A stretch of DNA of 64,000 nt from positions 2,418,001 through 2,482,000 of the forward strand of contig NZ_PHUJ01000003.1 in the NCBI RefSeq assembly GCF_002813375.1. The letters run 5' to 3'. Origin of the DNA: Pseudonocardia alni (GTDB taxonomy: Bacteria; Actinomycetota; Actinomycetes; Mycobacteriales; Pseudonocardiaceae). The notes beneath the pieces are model-generated. The model was not told where the DNA came from and did no database searches. It saw nothing but the letters and a program-made list of their open reading frames with translations. Each line of letters begins with the position of its first letter. Position 1 is the first letter of the stretch. This document shows positions 25,264 to 35,954 of the stretch, piece after piece. The position numbers were made by a program, and so were the translations under genes.

Positions 25264-25393
25264 ACGACGAGCGTAGGACAGCAGTGACACGCGGCTCCGC
25301 GCCCTCGCGTCGGCCCGGACACCGGTGCGGGGACCGCCGGGCCCACCACGGTCGTGTCGATCGGGACGAGCAGCGTCGGCAGGGCCGGCACGA

Positions 25394-26494
25394 CTAGCGC
25401 GACAGGGCTTCGTACCCGGGCTTGATGACGTCCTCGATGAGCGCCAGGCGCTCGTCGAACCCGATGAACGCCGACTTCATCGCATTGACGGTGAACCAGC
25501 GCAGGGTGTCCCAGCCGTAGCCGAAGGTCTCGGCCAGGTCGTACATCTCGCTGGTCATGGTGCAGCCGGACATCAGCCGGTTGTCGGTGTTGACCGTGAC
25601 CCGGAACCGCAGGTCGGTGAGCAGCCCGATGGGATGCTCGGCCAGCGACGACGCGGCGCCGGTGTGCACGTTCGAGGTCGGGCACATCTCCAGCGGGATG
25701 CGGCTGTCGCGGACCCAGGCGGCGAGGCGGCCCAGGTGCGGGCCGTCGTCGGTGACGGTGATGTCGTCGACGATCCGGACGCCGTGTCCGAGCCGGTCGG
25801 CGCCGCACCACTGCACGGCCTCCCAGATCGACGGCAGCCCGAACGCCTCACCGGCGTGGATGGTGACGTGGGCGTTCTGCTGACGGACGTACTCGAAAGC
25901 GTCGAGGTGGCGGGTGGGCGGGAACCCCTTCTCGGCGCCGGCGATGTCGAACCCGACCACGCCGGAGTCGCGGTGGCGCACGGCCAGCTCGGCGATCTCC
26001 CGGGACCGGGCGGCGTGCCGCATCGCGGTGAGCAGGGTGCCGACCCGGACGGTGTTCCCGGCCGCCGCGGCGCGGGCGGTGCCGATCCGGAATCCGTCGA
26101 GGACGGCCGCGATGACGGCGTCGAGGTCCAGACCGCCCTCGACGTGCAGCTCGGGGGCGAAGCGCACCTCGGCGTAGACGACGCCGTCGGCGGCCAGGTC
26201 CTCGGCGGCCTCGGCCGCGACCCGGGTCAGCGCCTCCCGGGTCTGCAGCACGGCGACGGTGTGCCCGAAGGTCTCGAGGTAGCGGACCAGCGAGCCGGAG
26301 TGGGCGGCGCCGAGGAACCAGGCCGCGAGCTCGCCGGGGTCGGTGGTGGGAAGCTTGTCGTAGCCGTACTCGCGGGCCAGGTCGACGACGGTCCCGACCC
26401 GCAGGCCGCCGTCGAGGTGGTCGTGCAGGAGCACCTTGGGGGCACGGCGGACGGCGTCGCGGGTGACCGGGACGGGAGCGGTGGGATCTGCCAC
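25394..26494 (-). CDS. add: Adenosine deaminase
   Basis: 366-aa zinc hydrolase converting adenosine and deoxyadenosine to inosines. Metal and catalytic motifs: LLHDHLDGG (zinc His pair), TIHAGEAFG (Glu proton donor), [10 protein letters not shown] and [10 protein letters not shown] (Asp zinc ligand). The order and length fit bacterial Add. GTG 26494 follows a TACCGT box by 6 bases, so probably leaderless. It feeds inosine to the purine phosphorylase encoded 10 kb away. In mycobacteria add follows Rv3311 closely; here the P450/TetR pair lies in between. Confidence 0.95.
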   Translation of the reverse strand: MADPTAPVPVTRDAVRRAPKVLLHDHLDGGLRVGTVVDLAREYGYDKLPTTDPGELAAWFLGAAHSGSLVRYLETFGHTVAVLQTREALTRVAAEAAEDLAADGVVYAEVRFAPELHVEGGLDLDAVIAAVLDGFRIGTARAAAAGNTVRVGTLLTAMRHAARSREIAELAVRHRDSGVVGFDIAGAEKGFPPTRHLDAFEYVRQQNAHVTIHAGEAFGLPSIWEAVQWCGADRLGHGVRIVDDITVTDDGPHLGRLAAWVRDSRIPLEMCPTSNVHTGAASSLAEHPIGLLTDLRFRVTVNTDNRLMSGCTMTSEMYDLAETFGYGWDTLRWFTVNAMKSAFIGFDERLALIEDVIKPGYEALSR

Positions 26495-26500
26495 TCGGGC

Positions 26501-26506
26501 ACGGTA
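26501..26506 (-). promoter_or_regulatory. -10 element of leaderless add promoter
   Basis: TACCGT on the minus strand ends 6 bases before the GTG at 26494. Confidence 0.5.
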
Positions 26507-26629
26507 CCGAGCGGCGTGGCGCGCGACGACCGGCGCCCGGACCTGCCATGATCGACCCGATCCGGGCGCGGAGACATGCCCCGGACGGCCGAGCGCAACA
26601 CCGTCCGTCGACCCTCGTACGGCGGTCGC

Positions 26630-26635
26630 TACCCT
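26630..26635 (+). promoter_or_regulatory. Likely -10 element for the coiled-coil gene
   Basis: TACCCT, 43 bases before ATG 26679. Confidence 0.35.
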
Positions 26636-26678
26636 CTGGGCACTCCCCACTTGGCTCAGAGGAAGCGCAGCAGGTGCC

Positions 26679-28004
26679 ATGAGCGACACTTCGAACCTCT
26701 CGTTCGACCGGATGCGCGGCATGCTCATGCGAGCGGCCGAGATCCGTGACAGCGAACAGCAGCAGATCTTCGACTCCCTCGACGAGATCCACGCCCGGCT
26801 GGCGGCCCTGGACGCCATCGGCACCGTGCGCAAGAAGCTCACCGAACTCCCCGACCGGACCGAGCTGAACGTCCTGGCCGAGCGCCTCGACGAGACCGTG
26901 TCCAAGCTGGACAACACCGAGATCGTGCTCGGCGCGATCACCCGGGCCATCGAGTCCCTGCCGGACAAGCTGGCCAAGCCGATCGCCCAGCTCGACGGGC
27001 GGCTGGACGGCATGGGCGGGCGCCTCGAGGGCGTCTCGGGCCGGATGGACGGCCTGGACGACCGCCTGGGCGGCCTGCACAAGCGCCTCGACGACCTCGA
27101 CAACCGCCTCGACCGGCACGAGATGCGGCTCGACGCGATGCCGAACGCCGTCGCCTCCCCGATCAAGGAGCGGGTCGACGGCGTCGAGCGTCAGGTGCGC
27201 GAGCAGCTCGACGCGGCCGTGCACTCCTTCGAGGAGACCGGCGAGGGCCTGCGCAATCTGCTGGGCGACACCTCGGTGGGCCTGCACCGCCGCCTGGAGG
27301 ACCTGGCCCAGCGCCCGGCCGTCGACCCGGCCCCGGCGTTCGACGCCCTCACCGAGCGGCTGGAGGCCCTCTCCGCCCGTCTGGAGGAGGTCGGCACCCG
27401 GCTCGACTCGGTCGAGTCCGGTCTCGACGGCAAGCTGACCGACCTGGACGGGTCGGTCAAGGAGCGGGTCGGCAAGCTCGGCGGGTCCCTGAAGGACCGC
27501 CTCGGCGAGCTCGACGGCTCGGTCACCGAGCGGCTGTCGTCGCTGTCGGAGGCCGTGGACGGCCGGTTCGACGCGCTCGGCGAGAGCGTCGACGGGAAGC
27601 TCGACAAGCTGACCGGCGACGTCGACGGCCGCCTCGACAAGCTGACCGGGGAGGTCGACACCCGCCTCGAGAAGCTCGCCGGCGACGTCGACAAGCTCTC
27701 GACGGGCGTCGACGACCGGCTCGCCGGCCTCGACACCGTGCTGCGCGACCGCCCGGACACCGGCTCGGTCACCGACCTGGTCACCAAGGCCAACGCCGAG
27801 TCCGAGCGCCGCAACGCCAGCCAGCTCGACGAGGCCATGGCGACGTTCGCGGAGCTGATCATGGGCCGGGGTGGGCAGTACGCCCAGCAGGCCCCGCCGC
27901 CCCCGCCCCGCCCGGCCCAGCGCCGCGGGCGGGCCAAGGTCGCGGTGAAGAGCCAGAACGGTGCCTCCGCCGCCGACCTGGTCGGCGACGACCCGGACGA
28001 CTGA
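26679..28004 (+). CDS. Long coiled-coil protein with hendecad repeats
   Basis: 441 residues with no recognised enzyme domain. After a helical N-terminus ([30 protein letters not shown]) most of residues 30-370 is predicted coiled coil with LDxRLD periodicity. Residues about 256-343 are eight 11-residue repeats of the form LxxxVxxRLxx (DNA 27444-27707). The C-terminus is a [16 protein letters not shown] proline/arginine segment and then an acidic end. No signal or membrane segment, so it is probably a cytoplasmic scaffold or structural rod. Start by the [11 protein letters not shown] beginning; ribosome site is weak. A strong terminator follows. Confidence 0.75.
   Translation: MSDTSNLSFDRMRGMLMRAAEIRDSEQQQIFDSLDEIHARLAALDAIGTVRKKLTELPDRTELNVLAERLDETVSKLDNTEIVLGAITRAIESLPDKLAKPIAQLDGRLDGMGGRLEGVSGRMDGLDDRLGGLHKRLDDLDNRLDRHEMRLDAMPNAVASPIKERVDGVERQVREQLDAAVHSFEETGEGLRNLLGDTSVGLHRRLEDLAQRPAVDPAPAFDALTERLEALSARLEEVGTRLDSVESGLDGKLTDLDGSVKERVGKLGGSLKDRLGELDGSVTERLSSLSEAVDGRFDALGESVDGKLDKLTGDVDGRLDKLTGEVDTRLEKLAGDVDKLSTGVDDRLAGLDTVLRDRPDTGSVTDLVTKANAESERRNASQLDEAMATFAELIMGRGGQYAQQAPPPPPRPAQRRGRAKVAVKSQNGASAADLVGDDPDD
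27444..27707 (+). repeat. Eight 33-base repeats encoding hendecads
   Basis: Tandem, diverged 33-base units each encode an 11-residue repeat such as [11 protein letters not shown] and [11 protein letters not shown]. Eleven-residue periodicity gives a right-handed or straight coiled coil. Confidence 0.7.
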
Positions 28005-28024
28005 GCCGCCGGTTCTCCTGACGG

Positions 28025-28056
28025 ACGCCGCGCCCCGCACGCCGGGGGCGCGGCGT
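28025..28056 (+). terminator. 12-bp perfect hairpin terminator
   Basis: Arms 28025-28036 (ACGCCGCGCCCC) and 28045-28056, loop of 8 bases, 20 bases after the coiled-coil gene. Confidence 0.7.
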
Positions 28057-28196
28057 TCGTGCATTCCGGGCCCGTGCACCGGCCGGTGACAACCGGCCGC
28101 GACGGTCCCATCGTCTCCGCACCGCTGCCGGTGGACGGAGGTCGTCGTGGATCCTGCCCTCAGCTCCGCCCCAACCGCGCCCCGCACGCCCCGGCG

Positions 28197-28259
28197 GGGG
28201 TGCCCCCAGGGGAACTCTCGTAGCGCTCTAAGCCACGAAGGTTCCCCTGGGGGCACCCC
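28197..28259. repeat. 19-bp perfect inverted repeat downstream of murJ
   Basis: Arms 28197-28215 (GGGGTGCCCCCAGGGGAAC) and 28241-28259 are exact inverted copies around 25 bases that can partly continue the stem. It lies 21 bases past the murJ stop. It can act as a murJ terminator, but its length also suits a repetitive extragenic palindrome. Confidence 0.7.
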
Positions 28260-28280
28260 GCGGGGGGCGACGCAGGAGGG

Positions 28281-30257
28281 TCAGCGGCGGGCGAGGCGGC
28301 GGAAGACGGCGTCGAGCTCGGACACCTTCAGCACCCGCATCCCGGCGACGGCCAGCGGCAGCGCGATCAGCGCGCCACCGACCAGCAGGGTCCAGGCGCG
28401 AGCCACGTCCGGCCAGTCCGCCAGCACCGGGCCCAGCAGCCGGGTGAGACCCCAGGCGACGGCGGCGGCGACCGCGGAGGCGGACGCGACCTTGGCCAGG
28501 CACACCAGGACCTCGCCGGAGCGGGCCCGCCCGAGGCGGCGGCGCAGCAGCCACTGCCCGAGCACCGCGCCCCCGACGAACGAGACCCCGTTCGCCGCGG
28601 CGAGGCCGAGCACGACCTGCTCCGGCGGGAGCAGCAGCGGGCACGCCAGCAACAGCGGGATCTTGACCCCCACCATGCCGACCTGGATCAGCGTCGGGGT
28701 GCGGGAGTCGGTCATCGCGTAGAACACGCGCATCTGCAGCATCGTGACCGCGTAGGGCAGCAGCCCGAACGCCGACCAGGCGACGGCCTGACCGAGGCGC
28801 TCGGCCCCGGTCCCGCTGCCCGCCCCGACGGAGAACAGCGCGGTGCCCAGGGACGGGCCGAACGCCGTCATGACGGCCGCGATCGGGACGAGCCCGACGG
28901 TGGACAGGCGCGCGCCGAGCGAGAGGTCGGTGACGACCTGGTCGACGTCGCCCTTGGCCGCGGCGCGGCTCATCCGCGGCATCAGTGCGGTCAGCAGCGA
29001 CACCCCGAGCACCCCGTACGGGACCTGGAGCAGCAGCCACGCGTTCATGTAGGTCGCGACCGACCCCTCGGACGCCGACGCGGCGACCCGGGTGGTGACG
29101 ATGTAGCCGGCCTGCCCGACAAGCACGTAGGCCACGATCCACAGCGCCATCCCGCCGGCCAGCGACAGCCGCGGGTCCCAGCCCCACACCGGGCGGTAGC
29201 GGAACCCGATGCTGCGCATGAACGGGATGAGCACCAGTGCCTGGACGACGATGCCGAGCGTCGTCCCGACACCCAGCACCAGCAGCTTCGGGTCACCCAT
29301 CCGGACCGGGTCGACCGAGATCTCCCCCGGCACGAGCACGTAGACGACGAGCACACCCAGCAGGACCAGGTTGTTGAGCACCGGCGCCCAGGCGAACGGC
29401 CCGAACACCTGTTTCGAGTTCAGGACCGCGCCGAGCAGCGCGCCGATGCCGTAGAAGAAGATCTGCGGCAGCAGCAGCCAGGCGAACGCCGTGGCCAGGG
29501 CCGGGTTGGCCTGCCCGGTGTCCCCCGAGCCGAGGTAGAGCCTCGTCAGCAGCGGGGCGGCGGCCATCGCGATCAGGGTCGCGACCAGCAACGCGGCCCC
29601 GACGACGGTGAGCAGACGCCGGGTGAAGCGTTCGCCGCCGTCGGCGTCCTCGGCCTGGGCGCGGACCAGCACCGGGATCATCACGCTGGTCAGGACCCCG
29701 CCGAGCAGCAGCTCGTAGACGATGTTCGGCAGCGTGTTCGAGATCGTGTAGGAGTCGTTGACGACCGCGAAGCCCAGCACCGCGACCAGCGCGAGGTTCC
29801 GGACGAAGCCGGTGAGCCTGCTGACCAGGCTGGCGATCGCGATCATGCCGGAGGAGCGGACGAGCGAGCCGGTGTGCTCCGCGCCGCCGGACGGTGTGGT
29901 CCCGGCGGGGTCGTCCCCGGACGTCCCCGGGGCCGGTGCTCCGCCGTCCCCGGGCGTCTCCCCCGCCGGCGCGGTGCCGTGCGAGGGCGTCCCCGGACCC
30001 GCGGCGGCGCCGTCCGGGCGCGCCGGGGGTGTGGGACGGCCGGGCGACGCGCCGGCCACCGGTCCCAGCGGGGTGGTCGGCTCCCCCGGGTCGGGGATCC
30101 GGCCGGGCCCGAGCGGACGGGTCACCTCGGCGGCCCCCTCCGGGGGCGTCCGCGGGGTCCGCCGGGCGTCGGGGCCCATCACCGGTCGGGGCAGCAGCTG
30201 GTGCCGCACCACCGCGGGGTGGGGCGCCCGCTCCGCCGCTCGTCGGTCCTCACGCAT
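28281..30257 (-). CDS. murJ: Lipid II flippase MurJ (MviN family)
   Basis: About 658-residue polytopic membrane protein of the MOP superfamily, which moves the peptidoglycan precursor lipid II to the outer face of the membrane. The membrane part (about 135 to the end) has some 14 hydrophobic helices, beginning SSGMIAIASLVSRLTGFVRNLALVAVLG with the family's conserved Arg-rich first helix. The N-terminal about 130 residues are Pro/Gly/Ala-rich and disordered. Unlike mycobacterial MurJ (Rv3910) there is no C-terminal pseudokinase extension. The start is uncertain: ATG 30257 is used, ATG 30179 would trim 26 residues of disordered tail. Confidence 0.9.
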   Translation of the reverse strand: MREDRRAAERAPHPAVVRHQLLPRPVMGPDARRTPRTPPEGAAEVTRPLGPGRIPDPGEPTTPLGPVAGASPGRPTPPARPDGAAAGPGTPSHGTAPAGETPGDGGAPAPGTSGDDPAGTTPSGGAEHTGSLVRSSGMIAIASLVSRLTGFVRNLALVAVLGFAVVNDSYTISNTLPNIVYELLLGGVLTSVMIPVLVRAQAEDADGGERFTRRLLTVVGAALLVATLIAMAAAPLLTRLYLGSGDTGQANPALATAFAWLLLPQIFFYGIGALLGAVLNSKQVFGPFAWAPVLNNLVLLGVLVVYVLVPGEISVDPVRMGDPKLLVLGVGTTLGIVVQALVLIPFMRSIGFRYRPVWGWDPRLSLAGGMALWIVAYVLVGQAGYIVTTRVAASASEGSVATYMNAWLLLQVPYGVLGVSLLTALMPRMSRAAAKGDVDQVVTDLSLGARLSTVGLVPIAAVMTAFGPSLGTALFSVGAGSGTGAERLGQAVAWSAFGLLPYAVTMLQMRVFYAMTDSRTPTLIQVGMVGVKIPLLLACPLLLPPEQVVLGLAAANGVSFVGGAVLGQWLLRRRLGRARSGEVLVCLAKVASASAVAAAVAWGLTRLLGPVLADWPDVARAWTLLVGGALIALPLAVAGMRVLKVSELDAVFRRLARR

Positions 30258-30452
30258 CGTCGTCCATCGTGCCGGATCGGAATCGTCGTGCCGACGCCCG
30301 CCCGGCACCGCGCCGTCACCCACCGGTGGGCGCACCGGCCCGGCGTCACGGCGCAGCGGCGGGCGTGTCACGGATCCGCCCGTCCCGGCGGCGCCCGCCG
30401 GCCACGGCCCGGCTCCGGCCGGCGGGCGTCGGCCGGGGGCCGGGGACGCGGC

Positions 30453-32477
30453 TCAGCGGGACGGCGTACCGGGCCCGGGCCGCTCCCGCCCCGGGCGCAA
30501 CTGCGGGTCCCGCCCCGGGGCGGCCGGCGGCCGGTACGGACCCGCCGGCTGGCCGCCACCGGGCCGGGCGTCGCGCCACGGCCCGCCGTGGGGGCGTCCC
30601 GTGCGGAGAGGTGCGGCGGCACCGTCCGGCCGAGCGGTACGGGCCGCCCCACCGTCCGGACTCCGGTGCGGCGCGGGCCCGGCCGGGCCCCGGTGCACCG
30701 CGGGACCGGCCGGGCCCGGGTGGGCCGCAGGACCGTCGGGGCGCGGGTGGGCACCGTGACCGGCGGGGGCCGGGTGGACTCCGTGACCGGTGGGGACCGG
30801 GGTTACGCCGTGACCGGCGGGGGCCGGGTGGGCACCGTGGCCGGTGGGGAGCGGCGCCGGCAGGCCCTCGGGCACCGCACGTTGCAGTCCGGCCCCGGTC
30901 AGCGCCCGGACCGACATCTGCGCATGCCCGGCGGCGTCGGGGCGTTCGCGGCCCAGGACGGAGCCGAGGTAGCCGAGCAGGAAGCCCACCGGGACCGACA
31001 CCAGGCCCGGGTTCGCCAGCGGGAACCACGCGAAGTCGAGGTCGGGCAGCATCGCCGTCGGCGCCCCGGACACCGCGGGCGAGAACACGATGAGTGTCAG
31101 CGTGACGGTGAGGCCGCCGTACATGCTCCACAGGGCACCGGTCGTGGTGAACCCCTTCCAGAACAGCGAGTACAGCAGCGTCGGCAGGTTCGCCGAGGCG
31201 GCCATCGCGAAGGTCAGGGCGGCCAGGAACGCGATGTTCTGGCCGTTGGCCAGGATGCCCCCGGCGATGCCGACGAGCCCGATGACGACGGTGGTCAGCC
31301 GGGCGACGCGGACCTCCTCGGCCGCGGTGGCCTGCCCGCGGCGCAGCAGCTGGGCGTACACGTCGTGGGCGAACGCGGCCGCGGCGGTGATCATCAGACC
31401 GGCGACGACCGCGAGGATCGTCGCGAAGGCGACCGCCGAGACCAGCGCCAGCATCACCGGCCCGCCGATCTGCAGTGCCAGCAGCGGCGCCGCCGAGTTC
31501 ACCCCGCCTGGCGCGGCGAGGATCGCCTCCGGCCCGACCAGCGCCGTGGCGCCGTACCCGAGCGCCAGTACCAGCAGGAAGAACGCGCCGATCAGCCAGA
31601 TCGCCCACACGACCGACTTCCGGGCCTGCCGGGCGTCGGGGACGGTGTAGAAGCGCATGAGGATGTGCGGGAGCCCGGCCACACCGAGGACACCGCCGAC
31701 GGCCAGTGACAGCAGGTCCAGGTTGGCCGTCAGGCCACCGCCGTACAGCAGCCCCGGGGACAGCACGGCCTCGCCGCGCGGGTGGTTCGCGACCGCCGCG
31801 GTCAGCAGCGCGGGCAGGCTCAGACCGGTCGTGCCGAGCACGAACGCGGCCATGATCATCCCGGTCGCCAGCAGCAGGACCGCCTTCACGATCTGGATCC
31901 AGGTCGCGCCGCTCATCCCGCCGATCAGCACGTACCCGATGACCACGGCCCCGACCCCGGCGATCGTCGCGGACTGCCCGGCGCGGTCGGTGATGTTCAG
32001 CAGCAGCGCGAGCAGGCCGCCCGCGCCCGCGAGCTGGCCGAGCAGGTACAGCGTGGAGATCACCACCGCCGAGGTCGCGGCGGCCGCGCGCACCGGGCGC
32101 TGCCGCAACCGGTAGCTGAGGACGTCGGCCATCGTGTAGCGACCGGTGTTGCGCAGCATCTCGGCGACGAAGAACAGCGCCACCAGCCAGGCGACGAAGG
32201 CGACGACGGCGTAGAGGAACCCGTCGGGACCGGCGACGGCGACCGCGCCGACGATGCCGAGGAACGTCGCGGCCGACAGGAAGTCCCCGGACAGGGCCAG
32301 GCCGTTCTCCGGACCGGTGAAGCCGCTGCCCGCGGTGTAGTAGTCCCGGGCCGCCGACGAGCGCCGCCGCACCCGCAGCACCAGGACGAAGGCCAGGAGG
32401 ATGAACGACGAGAAGACCAGGATGTTGAGCAGCGGGTCCCCGGGGGCCGGGGACACGGCCGCGACGGCTGCGGTCAC
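30453..32477 (-). CDS. ActP/MctC-like solute:sodium symporter with His-rich repeat tail
   Basis: 674-aa transporter of the sodium:solute symporter family; relatives carry acetate, pyruvate or other monocarboxylates. About 13 membrane helices fill residues 1-510; the family segment GSGFTGPENGLALSGDFLSAATFLGI is near 50-75. The unusual feature is a C-terminal cytoplasmic tail of about 160 residues that holds seven 9-residue repeats (for example TGHGAHPAP and TGHGVHPAP), rich in His, Pro and Gly. GTG start overlaps the DUF485 stop, the usual yjcH-actP pairing. A GPR1/FUN34/YaaH gene at 56626 may be a second acetate carrier. Confidence 0.85.
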   Translation of the reverse strand: MTAAVAAVSPAPGDPLLNILVFSSFILLAFVLVLRVRRRSSAARDYYTAGSGFTGPENGLALSGDFLSAATFLGIVGAVAVAGPDGFLYAVVAFVAWLVALFFVAEMLRNTGRYTMADVLSYRLRQRPVRAAAATSAVVISTLYLLGQLAGAGGLLALLLNITDRAGQSATIAGVGAVVIGYVLIGGMSGATWIQIVKAVLLLATGMIMAAFVLGTTGLSLPALLTAAVANHPRGEAVLSPGLLYGGGLTANLDLLSLAVGGVLGVAGLPHILMRFYTVPDARQARKSVVWAIWLIGAFFLLVLALGYGATALVGPEAILAAPGGVNSAAPLLALQIGGPVMLALVSAVAFATILAVVAGLMITAAAAFAHDVYAQLLRRGQATAAEEVRVARLTTVVIGLVGIAGGILANGQNIAFLAALTFAMAASANLPTLLYSLFWKGFTTTGALWSMYGGLTVTLTLIVFSPAVSGAPTAMLPDLDFAWFPLANPGLVSVPVGFLLGYLGSVLGRERPDAAGHAQMSVRALTGAGLQRAVPEGLPAPLPTGHGAHPAPAGHGVTPVPTGHGVHPAPAGHGAHPRPDGPAAHPGPAGPAVHRGPAGPAPHRSPDGGAARTARPDGAAAPLRTGRPHGGPWRDARPGGGQPAGPYRPPAAPGRDPQLRPGRERPGPGTPSR
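30657..30845 (-). repeat. Seven 27-base repeats encoding His/Pro nonapeptides
   Basis: Seven consecutive 27-base units in the symporter tail. The first four units (30738-30845) are most alike and each has two to three His (GHGAH, GHGVH); the last three are diverged (GPAAH, GPAVH, GPAPH). Confidence 0.75.
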
Positions 32478-32839
32478 CGGTGGCCCCGCTCGAGACGCTC
32501 ACGGATCTCGTCGGCGAGCGGGTCGAGCCGGCGGCCGGCGTACCGGACGTACAGCGCGGTGATCGCGAACGTCGTGACGAACTGCCCGATGGCCAGCACC
32601 AGCGCCAGCGTGAGGTCGCCGAGCACCCGGGTGCCGAGCAGCCCGGGCGCCCAGGCGCTGAGCCCCACGAACAGGAACAGCCAGCCCAGGAAGCCCGCGG
32701 TCGCCGGCAGCACGAAACGCAGCAGGCGCGCGCGGAGCTCGCGGAAGTCCTCGCTCGCCTCGGCCGTGGTCCAGACGTCGGGGCCCGCCGTCACCCCCGC
32801 GCGGTCCGGTGACACGGGGACGTGGCTGGGGGACGGCAT
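32474..32839 (-). CDS. DUF485 membrane protein, symporter partner (YjcH-like)
   Basis: 121-residue protein with two membrane helices (FVLPATAGFLGWLFLFVGLSAW and LVLAIGQFVTTFAITALYVRYA), the DUF485 layout. Genes of this family almost always precede an ActP-type symporter, as here, with a GTGA overlap. The role is unclear; it is thought to assist or regulate the transporter. ATG 32839 chosen; an upstream GTG at 32884 would add 15 residues. Confidence 0.85.
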   Translation of the reverse strand: MPSPSHVPVSPDRAGVTAGPDVWTTAEASEDFRELRARLLRFVLPATAGFLGWLFLFVGLSAWAPGLLGTRVLGDLTLALVLAIGQFVTTFAITALYVRYAGRRLDPLADEIRERLERGHR

Positions 32840-32994
32840 CGTCGCCGGCGAACGGTTCACACTGTGCGTAACGGACGGAGACACCGAGAGTTACGTTTCG
32901 TCACGAATGCGGCACGCGGACGCAGGAAGATCTGTCACGTCCCGTCAGCCACCTGACGCCGTTCGGGATCGCATGCGACCCCGGCCGGGCCGGG

Positions 32995-34277
<1,283 letters not shown>

Positions 34278-34281
<4 letters not shown>

Positions 34282-34718
34282 GGGAGATCCTCCGGGCCGA
34301 ACGCGTCGGGCAGCACCTCGGTGAACGGCAGCACCCCGCGCGGGGTGTCGCAGAGCAGGGCGGCGCCGCCGAACTCGTGGAGCACCTGGCGGCAGCGGCC
34401 GCACGGCATGAGCAGGTCGCCGTCGCCGGAGCGGCAGGCGACCGCGAGCAGCCGTCCGCCGCCGGAGAGGCGCAGCTGCCCGGCGAGGGTCACCTCTGCG
34501 CAGACGCCGAGACCGTAGGAGGCGTTCTCGACGTTGCAGCCGGTGACCACCCGCCCGTCGTCGACGAGTGCGGCCGCGCCGACGCGCAGCCGGGAGTACG
34601 GCGCGTACGCCCAGGCCGCGGCCTGCACCGCGGCGGCCCGCAGGGCGTCCCAGTCCGGGACGGGCGCGTCGGGCCGCATCATGTCCGCGCCCGCTCCGGA
34701 CGGTCCCCCGCCTGCCAT
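34278..34718 (-). CDS. cdd: Cytidine deaminase
   Basis: 146-aa zinc enzyme making uridine from cytidine. Catalytic Glu and first zinc Cys in VCAEV, the other two zinc cysteines in PCGRCRQ, and substrate residues in CNVENASYG are all present. ATG 34718 directly follows the upstream permease stop (TAG then ATG); the first 12 residues are Gly-rich and a second ATG (MM at residues 13-14) is possible. Confidence 0.95.
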
Positions 34719-35954
34719 CTAGCGTCCCTCCCCGCGCCGGTACGGCTCGCCGAGCCGGGCCGGTGGTCGTAGTCGTTGCGAGGCCGCCGCGAGCACGATC
34801 AGCGTGACGAGCTGCGGGGCGTAGGAGGCGAACTCGCTGGGCACGGTGTCGACCGACCAGTAGACCGCGTACACCAGCAGCCCCGCGACGAGCGCGACGG
34901 CGGCGGCGGTCCACATCCGGCGGATCGCCCACAGCACCGCGACGACGACCGCGACCAGCGTCGCGCCGTAGAGCAGCGCGTGCACCGCCTCACCGCCGGC
35001 ACGCAGCTGCAGGCCGTCGACGTAGCCGAACAGCGCCGAGCCGACGAGCAGCCCGGCGGGCCGCCAGTTGCCGAAGATCATCGCGGCGAGGCCGATGTAC
35101 CCGCGGCCGCCGACCTGGTTCTCCAGGTAGCCGAGCTGGCCGGGGTTGAGCACCAGGGCCGCACCGCCGAGCCCGGCGAGCGCGCCGGAGATCGTGACCG
35201 CGACGTACTTGTGCAGCACCACGTTCACGCCGAGCGACTCCGCCGCGACCGGCGACTCGCCCGCGCTGCGCAGCCGCAGCCCGAACGCCGTCCGCCACAG
35301 CACGAGGTAGCTCACCGGGACCAGCGCGACCCCGATGACCAGGATCGGCGTCAGGCCGGTGACCAGCCCGGACAGCAACCCGGCGAGGTCGGAGACGAAC
35401 ACCCGTTGCTGGGCCTCCAGCGCCGCGAGGCCCTCGGAGACCCCGGGGATCGAGAACTCGGTGAAGCCCTCCAGCCGCGGGGACTGGCGCGGGTTCTGCG
35501 AGACCGGGGTGAAGACCAGCGTCGCCAGGTACTTCGTCAGCCCCGTCCCGAGCAGGGTGATCGCGACGCCGGAGACGATGTGATTGACGTTGAACGTCAC
35601 CGTCGCGACGGCGTGCAGCAGCCCGCCGAGCGCGCCGAACACCAGCCCGCCGAGCATCGCCGCCCACGGCCCCCACTGGTAGCCGGCCCAGGCCGCGCCC
35701 CAGGTGCCGAGCACCATCATGCCCTCGAGGCCGATGTTGATGATTCCGGCGCGTTCGGCCCAGAGGCCGCCCAGGCCGGCGAGCAGGATCGGCAGCCCCA
35801 GCCGCACCGCGGCGGACGCGGTGCCACCGGAGGTCAGCTGGATCTGGCCGGTCAGCGTCACCGTGACCGACAGGACGGCGACGAGCACGGCCGCGATCAG
35901 CGCCGACCGGGCCCAGCCGGGCAGGGACCGCGCACGATCCAGCACCGCGGTCAC
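34719..35954 (-). CDS. Nucleoside ABC transporter permease (second subunit)
   Basis: 411-aa BPD_transp_2-family permease with about 10 membrane helices. The family motif GLGGLWAERAGIINIGLEGMMVLGTWGAAWAG (about 60-90) and GVNVVLHKYVAVTISGALAGLGGA are those of the second permease of BMP-type nucleoside importers (YufQ/NupQ type). The GTG start overlaps the stop of the first permease (GTGA). Confidence 0.9.
   Translation of the reverse strand: MTAVLDRARSLPGWARSALIAAVLVAVLSVTVTLTGQIQLTSGGTASAAVRLGLPILLAGLGGLWAERAGIINIGLEGMMVLGTWGAAWAGYQWGPWAAMLGGLVFGALGGLLHAVATVTFNVNHIVSGVAITLLGTGLTKYLATLVFTPVSQNPRQSPRLEGFTEFSIPGVSEGLAALEAQQRVFVSDLAGLLSGLVTGLTPILVIGVALVPVSYLVLWRTAFGLRLRSAGESPVAAESLGVNVVLHKYVAVTISGALAGLGGAALVLNPGQLGYLENQVGGRGYIGLAAMIFGNWRPAGLLVGSALFGYVDGLQLRAGGEAVHALLYGATLVAVVVAVLWAIRRMWTAAAVALVAGLLVYAVYWSVDTVPSEFASYAPQLVTLIVLAAASQRLRPPARLGEPYRRGEGR

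Noticed and set aside
27444..27707. 33-base tandem units taken as a DNA minisatellite or CRISPR-like array
   Set aside because: They are diverged at DNA level and keep an 11-residue protein pattern inside one long gene, so they are protein repeats.
28281..30257. MurJ with a C-terminal pseudokinase as in mycobacteria
   Set aside because: The chain ends soon after the last membrane helix (VSELDAVFRRLARR); the pseudokinase at 48925 is unrelated in position.
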